From Oscillospiraceae bacterium (GTDB lineage: Bacteria; Bacillota; Clostridia; Oscillospirales; Ruminococcaceae), in contig JALEJQ010000035.1 of the NCBI GenBank assembly GCA_022769565.1, forward strand, positions 1 through 46,406: 46,406 nucleotides of DNA. Direction: 5' to 3'. Under the pieces are notes generated by a model. The model worked only from the letters and a program-made list of their open reading frames with translations, had not been told where the DNA came from and ran no database searches. Numbering within the stretch: the stretch's first letter is position 1; every line of letters begins with the position of its first letter. Below, piece after piece: positions 1 to 7,577 of this stretch. The translations under genes were made by a program, and so were the position numbers.

Positions 1-207
1 CAGATCTAACCCGGTGAATTCAAAACTTCTTATGTACCCGTCCTTATCAATATATTCGCCGTTGATATTGCCGTTATATTTCCAATAAAACTTGACAAAC
101 ACTATATCCGGCATAACAACATTCGCCGTTTCAGCTTCACCGCACCCCGAAAACAGCGACAGACACATTATTACCGAAACAAACAAAGAGAATACTTTTT
201 TCAGCAT
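1..207 (-). CDS. Lipoprotein, partial (3' end beyond window)
   Basis: The reading frame opens with ATG at 207 behind a GGGAGGG ribosome binding site and runs off the left edge after 69 codons. The first 20 residues form a lipoprotein signal peptide: a basic start (MLKKV), a hydrophobic core, and the lipobox LFSGC, whose Cys would be lipidated. The mature part visible (GEAETANVVMPDIVFVKFY and onward) is polar and I do not recognise a family. A consensus promoter lies just upstream, so this is a separate transcription unit. The cell-surface location is well supported; the function is unknown. Confidence 0.75.
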   Translation of the reverse strand, partial: MLKKVFSLFVSVIMCLSLFSGCGEAETANVVMPDIVFVKFYWKYNGNINGEYIDKDGYIRSFEFTGLDL

Positions 208-251
208 GATTTTCCCTCCCAATAAAACAGCACAATTCCGTGTACAACTAC

Positions 252-280
252 ATTTTAAAGCAAAACTCATATTTTGTCAA
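252..280 (-). promoter_or_regulatory. Promoter of the partial lipoprotein gene
   Basis: On the minus strand TTGACA (275-280) and TAAAAT (252-257) are separated by exactly 17 bp, a near-consensus housekeeping promoter. It lies about 45 bp upstream of the lipoprotein start. Confidence 0.7.
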
Positions 281-343
281 TATACGGCAAACAAATTATC
301 GTTATACCAATAAATCAAGAAGAATTTTCTGTTAACGCAGAAA

Positions 344-377
344 TATCCCCGTCCGAAGCAATGCCCGAACGGGGATA
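344..377 (-). terminator. Terminator-like hairpin after the desuccinylase remnant
   Basis: TATCCCCGT (344-352) pairs perfectly with ACGGGGATA (369-377). Read on the minus strand the stem is followed by only a short T-rich tail. It lies just past the end of the 404-808 remnant and probably was that gene's terminator. Confidence 0.5.
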
Positions 378-403
378 CCGATAAATATGTACAGTTTAAA
401 ATA

Positions 404-808
404 TCAATCTTTTATTATCTTAAAGCAGACCGTGTTTTCGTTGATAAGAGGCGTGTTGTACTCGAAATAAACTATTCCCGCAAAGTCGGCTTTTATCACC
501 GATTCCGTTTCACCGTCAAGAGGATTGACTATCTTGCCGAGAATGTCGTTTTCCTCAACAAAGCTGCCCGTTTCCGTCATACTGACAAAAATGCCTGCCG
601 CCTCGGAATGTATCTGCTCTATGCTTGATTCGTATATTATTTCCGTGTTGTAGCCTGCGTGTACCTTGTGGGTAATGATTCCCTCCTCCGCCATAAAGCG
701 CATTATAGCTTCAACGGCGCTCTGTGCGGACTTTACATCTATAGTGTCGGTAGCGTTTGTGTAGATAGAAAACGCCTCCTTCTTTTCCTGCGTCGTGTTC
801 CTAAGCAT
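404..808 (-). pseudogene. Succinylglutamate desuccinylase/aspartoacylase-like, C-terminal remnant
   Basis: The 134-residue frame resembles only the C-terminal part of zinc-dependent desuccinylase/aspartoacylase (AstE/M14-like) proteins: the segment FSIYTNATDTIDVKSA, then a barrel-like part with SEAAGIFVSM, DILGKIVNPLDGE and IKADFAGIVYFE. Complete family members are roughly 300 residues and carry the zinc-binding His/Glu residues in the N-terminal half, which is absent. Immediately upstream, at about 810, the sequence becomes a different gene in the opposite orientation. There is no good ribosome binding site before the first ATG. I read it as a truncated pseudogene; the family assignment rests on remembered motif patterns. 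Confidence 0.65.
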
Positions 809-811
809 TGC

Positions 812-1605
812 GATCTCCCACAGGTCTGACGCAAACCCCTACATTTTCGTGCTGAACAGAATTATCGACACCTTTATCGGCATAGGGGTAGGCGTTGCCG
901 TAAATATCGTACACATTCCCAAAAAACACAACGGCAATATACTTTACGTCAGCGGCATAGACGATGTTCTTGTTTCCGGCTGTGAGCCTATGAGTGCTTA
1001 CAGCAAGGTGTAGCTTAACAGGCTTATTGCCGCAGGCGCAAAATTCACCGTTTCCACCGTCCGCACCCCTGCCGCCATACTTGAGCTTATGCAGAGTATA
1101 AATTTCATTCTCCCCGTTATAGCAATGGACGAAGCCGTGCTTTTCGATACAGCCTCAAATACATACATTGAAGCCGTACCTTTGAGTAAGGAGACCTCCG
1201 ACAAATGCGAGCGTATAATACTCGAAGAAAACCTGCACTGCTTCATAAACTCCCTGTTTGACAACACCCTTATAATTTATTACGGAGATTTTTGCAGCGA
1301 AGCTGAGCAGGATCTTTTCAGCCGCCTGCGAAAGTCGCCTTATACTAATCCCTCATTAAAGTGTAGACAAAAAATCTGCACAAAATCCATAAACGCAAGA
1401 TTTTGCTTGATTTTTTGTCCACTTTATAATCGAGAATTAGTATTACAGAAACTATACTCACAGCTCCTTCCGCAGCGGAATGAGAGGAGCGGAAAAATCC
1501 GTTACCTTCGGCAGCGTTGACGGTGATTATGACGTTATCGTAGACGGAAGCGGCGGAGATGCAGCTGTCAGAACGCTGAAAAAGCTGTACGAAAAGAAAA
1601 ACTGA
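812..1605 (+). pseudogene. Aromatic-acid-exporter-like/HAD hydrolase fusion, decayed
   Basis: Translation from about 835 gives the end of a FUSC/aromatic-acid-exporter-like membrane domain (FVLNRIIDTFIGIGVGVAVNIV), then a Cof-type HAD hydrolase start (ILYVSGIDDVLV, where the second Asp of the usual DxD is kept). It has four lesions: the N-terminal membrane domain is missing; an in-frame TAG stands at 1011-1013; a 100-bp MITE interrupts it at 1343-1442; and after the insertion the frame jumps from SPYRNY almost directly to the C-terminal block VTFGSVDGDYDVIV, suggesting an internal deletion of roughly 90 codons compared with family length. The last codons run to TGA at 1603-1605. It is non-functional. 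Confidence 0.65.
1343..1442. mobile_element. MITE, 100 bp, TTA target duplication
   Basis: The element starts TACTAAT and ends ATTAGTA. A second conserved block lies 14 nt in from each inner edge: TAGACAAA at 1364-1371 and its complement with one mismatch, TTTGTCCA, at 1414-1421. TTA at 1340-1342 and 1443-1445 is a 3-bp target-site duplication; removing the element plus one TTA restores the HAD frame through CCT-TAC-AGA (SPYRNY). It is too short to encode a protein, so it is non-autonomous. The same architecture recurs at 5296-5454. Confidence 0.85.
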
Positions 1606-1613
1606 TCAAAAAT

Positions 1614-1656
1614 AAAACCGCCGCAGTCAATGCAATGCACAAGCTGCGGCGGTTTT
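1614..1656. terminator. Bidirectional intrinsic terminator
   Basis: AAAACCGCCGCAG (1614-1626) pairs with CTGCGGCGGTTTT (1644-1656), a 13-bp perfect stem with T tracts on the plus side and A tracts before it. It lies between the ends of the HAD remnant (plus) and the HtrA gene (minus), and can serve both. Confidence 0.85.
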
Positions 1657-1715
1657 ATTCTTTTTTAACGAAGAGGGGTAATGGAGATATATGGAAATGT
1701 TAGGTAAAAGCGTAA

Positions 1716-3050
1716 TTATTCATCTGCGTCAAGGATAAGTTCAACGTCAACGTTTCCGTCGCTTCTTGCAAGAGTAAGGGTCATCTTTTCTCCTGCCTTG
1801 TGCTTGTTCTTAATGGAAACAAGCTCGTCCATAGTTGAAATTTCCTTTCCGTCTGCGGCAACTATAACATCGCCCTCTGCAAGTCCGGCAGCTTCTGCGC
1901 AGGAGCCTGCTTCAACGGAGGCAACAAGAACGCCGCCGTCAACGGGGAGGTTGTAATAGCGCTTTACAGCCGCAGTGATCTCCGTGCCTGTAATGCCTAT
2001 CTTTGGAACGGTACTCTTTACCGTGCCTGTAGTCATAAGCTCGTTAAGAATAGGCAGAGCGTCGGTAATGGGGATAGCAAAGCCTACGCCGTCAACGCTG
2101 GAGCTTACTATCTTGGAAGAAGTAATGCCTACGACCTGACCTGCGGCATTAAGAAGAGGACCGCCGGAGTTGCCGGGGTTGATAGCAGCATCCGTCTGGA
2201 TAAGGGTCATTGTAGCCGTTCCGCCTGCGACCTCAACGCTCATTTCCTTGTTAAGACCGGAAATGATACCGTCCGAAGCGGAAAGACCAAGGCCGAGAGG
2301 ATAACCGAGGGTTATTGCTGTATCGCCCATTTCAAGGGTGGAAGAATCTCCTATTTCCGCAGCAGCAAGACCGGATGCGTCTATTTTAAGAACTGCAAGG
2401 TCGGTATTTGCATCGCTGCCGATTATCTTAGCTTCATATTCGGTGCCGTCGCTGAGGGTAACAGTGACCTTATCGGCCTCCTTGACCTCGGTTTTGGTGT
2501 TGTAGCCGCCATAGAAATTGCCAAAGAAGTCGCTGAAGGGGTCGTTGCCGTAGCCCGAGTTATCCCTTACAACGGTCTGAATTTCCGTTGTTATAACGTG
2601 AGCGTTTGTAACTATATAGCCGTCGGAGCTGAAAACAATGCCTGTTCCCGTGCTTCCGCCGTTTGCGCCGGTAAACTCTGCGGCAATAAGAGCAACGGAA
2701 GGAGTTACCTTGTCAATTACCTGCTTTGTGGTAAGCGCTCCGTCCGAAGAAGGCTTGCTGCCGAGAGCGGAAGCGGAGGCCTTGTCGCCGCTGTCAGCCG
2801 AAACCGCAGGAGCGGGTGACTGGGTAAATGTGGGAACATCTGCGCCTGTTTCTGCGGAAGCAGCCACAGTATTATCATTTGAACGTGCAAGATATGCTCC
2901 GCCGTAGCCGGAAGCGCCGCCTACGATAACTACAGCAAGAAGTCCTGCAATTATCTTACCTGCGCTGCCCGACTTTTTAGGGGGCTTCTGCTCGGAGTCA
3001 ACAGGGGTAAATTCACCGTTGTTATATGAATAATTATTGGGATCGTACAT
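1716..3050 (-). CDS. htrA: HtrA/DegP-type serine protease, membrane-anchored, one PDZ
   Basis: This 444-residue S1C protease would degrade or refold misfolded envelope proteins. Residues 1-28 are cytoplasmic, 29-55 form a Gly/Ala-rich transmembrane anchor, 60-105 a low-complexity Ser/Ala linker, 106-335 the trypsin-like domain and about 345-444 one PDZ domain. The catalytic triad is visible: His151 in TNAHVI, Asp217 in NTDLAVLKID and Ser295 in GNSGGPL. I chose the ATG at 3050 because AAAGGCGG sits just upstream; a longer frame upstream lacks a binding site and adds an unrelated basic leader. It is transcribed alone, divergent from the diguanylate cyclase gene. A weak promoter (TTTACA, 16 bp, TATAGC) may precede it. 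Confidence 0.93.
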   Translation of the reverse strand: MYDPNNYSYNNGEFTPVDSEQKPPKKSGSAGKIIAGLLAVVIVGGASGYGGAYLARSNDNTVAASAETGADVPTFTQSPAPAVSADSGDKASASALGSKPSSDGALTTKQVIDKVTPSVALIAAEFTGANGGSTGTGIVFSSDGYIVTNAHVITTEIQTVVRDNSGYGNDPFSDFFGNFYGGYNTKTEVKEADKVTVTLSDGTEYEAKIIGSDANTDLAVLKIDASGLAAAEIGDSSTLEMGDTAITLGYPLGLGLSASDGIISGLNKEMSVEVAGGTATMTLIQTDAAINPGNSGGPLLNAAGQVVGITSSKIVSSSVDGVGFAIPITDALPILNELMTTGTVKSTVPKIGITGTEITAAVKRYYNLPVDGGVLVASVEAGSCAEAAGLAEGDVIVAADGKEISTMDELVSIKNKHKAGEKMTLTLARSDGNVDVELILDADE

Positions 3051-3236
3051 AATTGTACCGCCTTTCTTATGTTTATGCCTTTTAAGTTTAAGGCTCTTCT
3101 TTTTTTGACTATGGCTATATTGTAAAATATTAATGTGTAAAATTCGTGAAATCATTTTGAAAATGCAATAAAAGAAATATTCTGCGTTTTTTCACATAAA
3201 GTCCAAAAATGATTTTGTATTTTTCAAATAAAAATA

Positions 3237-3265
3237 GTGACAGAACGTGAAAAATATGCTATAAT
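3237..3265 (+). promoter_or_regulatory. Promoter of the diguanylate cyclase gene
   Basis: GTGACA (3237-3242), 17 bp, TATAAT (3260-3265). Transcription should begin near 3272, which argues against the TTG at 3275 as start codon and for the one at 3317. Confidence 0.65.
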
Positions 3266-3316
3266 AAACGGAGATTGATTTGTGCAAAAAAGAAAAGACG
3301 CAAAGCAGGTGATGTA

Positions 3317-5242
3317 TTGAAAAAGCAGAGAAAAACAATAGGCGTTATCCTTTCCCTTGCAGACGGAGATTACCAGAAAAAGCTTATAGAAGGGATAGAA
3401 CTTCAGGCAAGAGCGTTTGATTACGATGTTCTTGTATTTTCAAGCTTTATAAAAACAGGCTGCTCGGAGGAGTGGCAGTTCGGCGAACAGAATATTTACA
3501 ATGTGATCAATTTCAGCCTGCTGGACGGAATCATCATTGTTCCGGACACAATGGATCTGGGAGATTCTGCCGAGAGAGTTATAGAAAAAATACGCAGAGA
3601 GTTCAAAGGTCCCGTAGTTTCGGTGGAAATCGCCGTGGACGGTTTCTACCATGTTGCCTCCGACAGCGTTGAACCCGTAAAAAAGATAGTGAGCCACCTT
3701 ATTGAGGTACATAAATTAACGGATATAGCCTTTGTTACCGGCACAAAGGGTCATCCCCACGCCGAACAAAGGCTTGAAGGCTACTATGAAGCCCTTGTGG
3801 AGCATAATCTTCCTATCGACAGCAGCAGGGTATATTACGGCGATTTCTGGTATACCTGCGGTGAGCCTGTAGCAGAACAGCTTTTTGCAGACGGACGACC
3901 TCTGCCCCAGGCAATTGCTTGCGCCAGCGACACAACTGCCATAGGTATTGCCGAAGCTCTGAGAAAAAGGAGCATAAGAGTTCCCGAAGATGTTGCAGTT
4001 ACAGGCTACGACTCCGTTCCTGCCGGACTGCATTATTCTCCCTGCATAACCTCTGCCATTATCCCGTCACAGAATACGGGTGCTCAGGCGGTAGATTATA
4101 TCCATTCCTGCCTTAACGGTCTTAACTATTCCGACAAGTCCCACGGCAGCGTTGACATTTCCGTTGGGCAAAGCTGCGGCTGTGATGTTCGCAGAGATGA
4201 GGTCTCCGACATCAAAAACTGGCAGGACGACGACCTTAATACAGACTTTTCTTCCGTTAACAATAATATGCTTGAGAGCCTTCTCTCGGAAGACGACCTT
4301 AACAAGTATCTTTACACTCTGAACTGGTACACCTACCAGTTAGGAGCCTTTGACGCATTTTGCCTGTGCCTTTGCAGCAATTGGGACAACCCCGGCGAAA
4401 GCGAAAAAAGCGATAACTATATCCGTGAAGGCTACACCGAGCAAATGATGTACGCTATTGAACATTACAAGCCGCAAAATGAAATCAGGGTCAACACCGA
4501 CCGTTTCTTTAACCTTTCGGAAATGCTGCCTGCTCTTTATTACAAGCGGAACTACCCCTCGACCTTCTTCTTCACGCCTGTGCATTTCAACGACCGCTGC
4601 TTCGGATATTCCGTTATTTCATACGGCAGCGATATGCATTCCTATGATACCTCATACCGTATATTTGTAAGGTTTATAAACAACTCCCTTGAAAGCCTGC
4701 GCCGTCAGCGGAGACTTATGCTTATGTACCGCAAAATGAGGGAAAGCGCCGTTCTGGACAATATGACGGGCATATACAACCGCAACGGCTTCAACCTTTA
4801 CGCCGATGAGATATTCCGCTCCGCCAAGGATAACGGCAAAAAGCTGCTTGTCATACTTGGCGACCTTAACCGTCTGAAATATATCAACGACAATTTCGGA
4901 CATATCCAAGGTGATGAGGTCATTAAAGCGGTAGCCAAAGTGTTCCGCACCATCTGCGGCAGCGACAAGATATGCTTTCGGATAGGCGGTGACGAGTTCA
5001 TTATCCTTGATACCGGCGAATACGACCGTGACCAGATAGAAAGCATCAAAAACGACATAAGAACAGCTCTTGCCGAAGAGGAAAAGAACTTCAGCGGCGA
5101 ATGCCCTCTTTCCGTCAGTCTGGGAGTTTTCTACGGCAGCGTTGAACACGCCGCAAACATCGAGCAGCCCATCTCCGAAGCGGACGCAGAAATGTTCCGT
5201 GAAAAGCAGGAGTTCAAGAAAAAATACAATATCATAAGATAA
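3317..5242 (+). CDS. Diguanylate cyclase with LacI/sugar-binding-like sensor
   Basis: The 641-residue protein should make c-di-GMP from two GTP. Residues 5-290 resemble the periplasmic-binding-protein fold of LacI-type regulators (IGVILSLADGDYQKKLIEGI, ACASDTTAIGIAEAL, VPEDVAVTGYDSVP) but there is no helix-turn-helix, signal peptide or membrane segment, so it should sense a cytosolic ligand. The middle (300-470) ends in a helix likely acting as a dimer linker. The GGDEF domain covers about 478-640, with GDLNRLKYINDNFGH and an intact GGDEF at 557-561; I see no RxxD inhibitory site before it. Start: TTG 3317 with AGGTGAT close upstream; the alternative TTG at 3275 is nearly at the transcription start. 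It is monocistronic, with a terminator directly after. Confidence 0.88.
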   Translation: MKKQRKTIGVILSLADGDYQKKLIEGIELQARAFDYDVLVFSSFIKTGCSEEWQFGEQNIYNVINFSLLDGIIIVPDTMDLGDSAERVIEKIRREFKGPVVSVEIAVDGFYHVASDSVEPVKKIVSHLIEVHKLTDIAFVTGTKGHPHAEQRLEGYYEALVEHNLPIDSSRVYYGDFWYTCGEPVAEQLFADGRPLPQAIACASDTTAIGIAEALRKRSIRVPEDVAVTGYDSVPAGLHYSPCITSAIIPSQNTGAQAVDYIHSCLNGLNYSDKSHGSVDISVGQSCGCDVRRDEVSDIKNWQDDDLNTDFSSVNNNMLESLLSEDDLNKYLYTLNWYTYQLGAFDAFCLCLCSNWDNPGESEKSDNYIREGYTEQMMYAIEHYKPQNEIRVNTDRFFNLSEMLPALYYKRNYPSTFFFTPVHFNDRCFGYSVISYGSDMHSYDTSYRIFVRFINNSLESLRRQRRLMLMYRKMRESAVLDNMTGIYNRNGFNLYADEIFRSAKDNGKKLLVILGDLNRLKYINDNFGHIQGDEVIKAVAKVFRTICGSDKICFRIGGDEFIILDTGEYDRDQIESIKNDIRTALAEEEKNFSGECPLSVSLGVFYGSVEHAANIEQPISEADAEMFREKQEFKKKYNIIR

Positions 5243-5246
5243 ATGA

Positions 5247-5276
5247 AAATCCGCCTTTTCCCGGCGGATTTTTATT
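5247..5276 (+). terminator. Terminator of the diguanylate cyclase gene
   Basis: AAATCCGCC pairs with GGCGGATTT across a 7-nt loop, followed by a T-rich run. It starts 4 nt after the stop codon. Confidence 0.85.
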
Positions 5277-5295
5277 TTTACAAGAAATTATTTTA

Positions 5296-5454
5296 TACTA
5301 ATTCCAAATCGTTCTATAGACAAAGACGGCAGATAGAACACAGCCAATCAAGGAAAGCGACCGCCGCAATGCTTGGTGCCTTGCAAGGGAGCTTGACGCC
5401 GAGTGGCTGGGTTATGGCTGTCGGATTTGTCTATAGGTTGATTTGGAATTAGTA
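5296..5454. mobile_element. MITE, 159 bp, TTA duplication at a pilin stop codon
   Basis: The ends are TACTAATTCCAAATC (5296-5310) and its exact complement (5440-5454). TAGACAAA at 5317-5324 and TTTGTCTA at 5426-5433 again lie exactly 14 nt inside the TACTAAT termini, as in the element at 1343. TTA flanks both sides (5293-5295, 5455-5457); the right copy is the stop codon of the adjacent pilin gene read on the minus strand. The roughly 100-bp centre is different from the first element, GC-richer and contains CAGCCA/TGGCTG inverted repeats. It has no coding capacity. Confidence 0.85.
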
Positions 5455-5931
5455 TTAGTTTCTCTGCGGATGACAGCCGATAGGCAATGTGTCAAAAGAG
5501 GATTTTATATCCGACATTGACATCTGAGTTTGCAGGTTTGCGTCCGTTATCGGTTCACTGCTCCACATAGCATAAACGCATCCGCTGCCACCGCTGTCGG
5601 TCACGAAACCGAAATAGCCTTCGAACTCGCTGCCCACATAGTCGGTAATATCCATAACGTTTCCGCTGCTGTCCGAACATTGTCCGTCGCCGGAAACGCT
5701 GTTGACATATATTGTATCGGGAGCAACCTCGCCGCCGCCCGTTGCGATGTCAACACAGGCAAGCTGGGCACCTTTGAAAACAGTAGCTGCATTTGAGTTA
5801 TATTCCCTTATCTTTGCCGTTTTAGCATAGCCCAGCATAGACGGCACAAGAATAGCTGCCAGAATACCTATAATAGCAATTACAACTATAAGTTCAATAA
5901 GTGTGAAACCTCGGGTTGTTTTCTTTTTCAT
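5455..5931 (-). CDS. Type IV prepilin (third of the pilin unit)
   Basis: This 158-residue class-A prepilin has a short basic leader ending TTRG, cleavage before Phe, and the mature start FTLIELIVV with Glu5, followed by the hydrophobic helix AIIGILAAILVPSMLGYAKTAK shared with the pilin at 6954. The C-terminal part has four Cys in VKGAQLACVD, GQCSDS, GSGCVY and PIGCHP, allowing two disulfides, unlike its neighbour. GGGGGCG upstream is the ribosome binding site. It has its own strong promoter (5997-6025) although it follows the C39-like gene. Its TAA stop coincides with the target duplication of the MITE. Likely a minor or alternative pilin. Confidence 0.9.
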   Translation of the reverse strand: MKKKTTRGFTLIELIVVIAIIGILAAILVPSMLGYAKTAKIREYNSNAATVFKGAQLACVDIATGGGEVAPDTIYVNSVSGDGQCSDSSGNVMDITDYVGSEFEGYFGFVTDSGGSGCVYAMWSSEPITDANLQTQMSMSDIKSSFDTLPIGCHPQRN

Positions 5932-5996
5932 AACTTCGCCCCCAAATAATAAATGTGCAATTATTTTACATCATTTTTTGCAATTATTACACTTAT

Positions 5997-6025
5997 ATAA
6001 TATTACATATTTCATCCTTTGTCAA
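5997..6025 (-). promoter_or_regulatory. Promoter of the third pilin gene
   Basis: TTGACA (6020-6025), 17 bp, TATTAT (5997-6002) on the minus strand, inside the 124-bp gap between the C39-like gene and the pilin. It gives this pilin independent expression. Confidence 0.75.
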
Positions 6026-6055
6026 TGAAATTTTCATATTGTAACCATTTTGTAA

Positions 6056-6874
6056 CTATTCATCCGCAGACAGCTCCCATAAAAAATATATTTCCGACTT
6101 AAGCTCTTCAAAAGTCCATGCCTTTTCCGACCTTTCAGCACTTCCGGGATCGTTTATATATATATCGCCGGTTTCGCTGATCTCCCTTATTATTATAGCA
6201 TGGCTTCCAAACACATCCCCTACCATACCTGCCATTATCTGATGACCATTTTTAAGTGCATTTTTTATAACATCAATATCAGCTTTCCCGGATTCCTCTG
6301 ATTTGGGACTATAATCATACTCAATTGCTGTAATACCGATAGCATCACACAATTCAACAATTTTGTCGTTGTTTATACCAACCGTTCCCCATGCATCCAT
6401 TGAATCTGCAATTGCTGCAATTTTTGGAGGGTCTATATCACCCTTCCCTGTAAGGTAGAGATATGCCATAGTCAGCGAAACCGGAACGCAGCCGTGCGTT
6501 TTAATATAACCTTCATATACAGGTTCATAACCCCATCTGTGATCTGCCATAAACAATAACGGCACCGTATCCGAGTTCAATTCTTCGGAAGTAAAGCTCA
6601 TTTTGCTGTAATCGTCCTTGTGAAACGGATAATTATAAACAAAATCAACATTCTTTTCATAATCACTATAATACAGTTTCAATATTTTTTCGGGATATAG
6701 GTCGATATTATTCAAAATATATGCCGATTTTTCGTCTGTTTCAGCATTTTCTGCCAATATACCGTACTTTTCGTACAGCTTATGCTTATTTTCAATAGGT
6801 ATAAGAAGGATCAGCGCCACAACAGCTATGACCGCCACAGCAACAGATATTATAATTTTAACCTTACTGCTCAT
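6056..6874 (-). CDS. Membrane-anchored C39-like cysteine peptidase
   Basis: A 272-residue protein with one N-terminal transmembrane helix (about 7-27) and an exported C-terminal papain-like domain resembling the Peptidase_C39_2 group. Candidate catalytic residues are Cys129 in THGCVPVSLTMAYLYL, His225 in GSHAIII and Asp242 in INDPGS. The Gln normally found before the DxRW motif (NQxDxRW) appears as Met109 in LLFMADHRW, so activity is uncertain. It lies between two prepilin genes in the same orientation, preceded by a terminator-like hairpin, so expression is probably a fraction of the pilin level. A role in trimming, cross-linking or releasing pilins is inference from position only. GTGAGG upstream is a modest ribosome binding site. 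Confidence 0.75.
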   Translation of the reverse strand: MSSKVKIIISVAVAVIAVVALILLIPIENKHKLYEKYGILAENAETDEKSAYILNNIDLYPEKILKLYYSDYEKNVDFVYNYPFHKDDYSKMSFTSEELNSDTVPLLFMADHRWGYEPVYEGYIKTHGCVPVSLTMAYLYLTGKGDIDPPKIAAIADSMDAWGTVGINNDKIVELCDAIGITAIEYDYSPKSEESGKADIDVIKNALKNGHQIMAGMVGDVFGSHAIIIREISETGDIYINDPGSAERSEKAWTFEELKSEIYFLWELSADE

Positions 6875-6885
6875 ATAAACCTCAC

Positions 6886-6919
6886 AAAAAAGACAGCGAC
6901 AGAAAAATCTGCCGCTGCC
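6886..6919 (-). terminator. Terminator/attenuator after the second pilin
   Basis: On the minus strand a 12-bp stem with G-U pairs (6892-6903 with 6908-6919), 4-nt loop and a run of six T lies between the pilin stop and the C39-like start. It probably ends most transcripts after the major pilin. Confidence 0.8.
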
Positions 6920-6953
6920 AATTTTTAATTAGTAATTAAACTCTTCAAACAAA

Positions 6954-7508
6954 TCAGGTAGATGTGCCAGCGCCGAGTGCAGGAGCAGGGTAGATACCGT
7001 AGATAGCACCAGCCTTAGCGTCAGACTTCTGATCGCCTTCGGAAATTGCCTTAAAACCAGCTTCTGTCTTAAGATCCTTGATCTTATCCCAGCCTTCTTT
7101 CTGTGTAGCATAACCAGCGTATGTTACAGAATAAGTACCGGTCTTAAATGTTGCAACGCCATAACCTTTGAATGTATCACCAAGGTATGCAGCGAGGTCA
7201 ACGTCCTTATTATCGGGCTTCTTATTAACGCCCGTCCAAGATAATTCGATAACGCCGTCCTTAGCATCTCCAAATGTGAAAGCACCTTCATCCTCAGCGC
7301 CGAAGTCCCAGTTAGCAATACCGAGCTGTGTAAGAGCGGAAGCAGCAGCTGTGTGAACCTGCTTAGCGCCGGAGTTAGCGGAAGAAATTCTTGCGTTTCT
7401 AACGTAACCAAGCATAGAAGGTACGAGGATAGCAGCAAGGATACCGATGATTGCGATAACAACGATGAGTTCGATAAGGGTAAAGCCCTTCATTTTTGAA
7501 TTTCTCAT
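6954..7508 (-). CDS. Type IV prepilin, probable major pilin
   Basis: A 184-residue prepilin. The leader MRNSKMKG is cut before FTLIELIVVIAIIGILAAILVPSMLGYVRNAR, with Glu5 present. The globular part has no Cys and is Ala/Gly-rich, with a central AEDEGAFTFGDAKDGVIELSWTG stretch. I start at ATG 7508, which has AGGAGGAA seven nt upstream; a longer frame starts inside that binding site. It is the second gene of the pilin unit driven by the consensus promoter at 8447-8475 and is followed by a terminator, which fits an abundant subunit. Major-pilin status is inference from position, binding site strength and size. Confidence 0.92.
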   Translation of the reverse strand: MRNSKMKGFTLIELIVVIAIIGILAAILVPSMLGYVRNARISSANSGAKQVHTAAASALTQLGIANWDFGAEDEGAFTFGDAKDGVIELSWTGVNKKPDNKDVDLAAYLGDTFKGYGVATFKTGTYSVTYAGYATQKEGWDKIKDLKTEAGFKAISEGDQKSDAKAGAIYGIYPAPALGAGTST

Positions 7509-7577
7509 GGGAAATTCCTCCTTTTTCAATTTAAAAATATTTTTCTATAAAAAGCGTAAACCGCGCTTTTCCTAAGA

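Noticed and set aside
92-313. 73-codon plus-strand frame at the left edge
   Set aside because: Antisense to the lipoprotein signal peptide and promoter, no ribosome binding site, no similarity recognised.
3275-3316. TTG at 3275 as start of the diguanylate cyclase
   Set aside because: Only about three bases from the predicted transcription start; TTG 3317 has AGGTGAT upstream and matches the domain start better.
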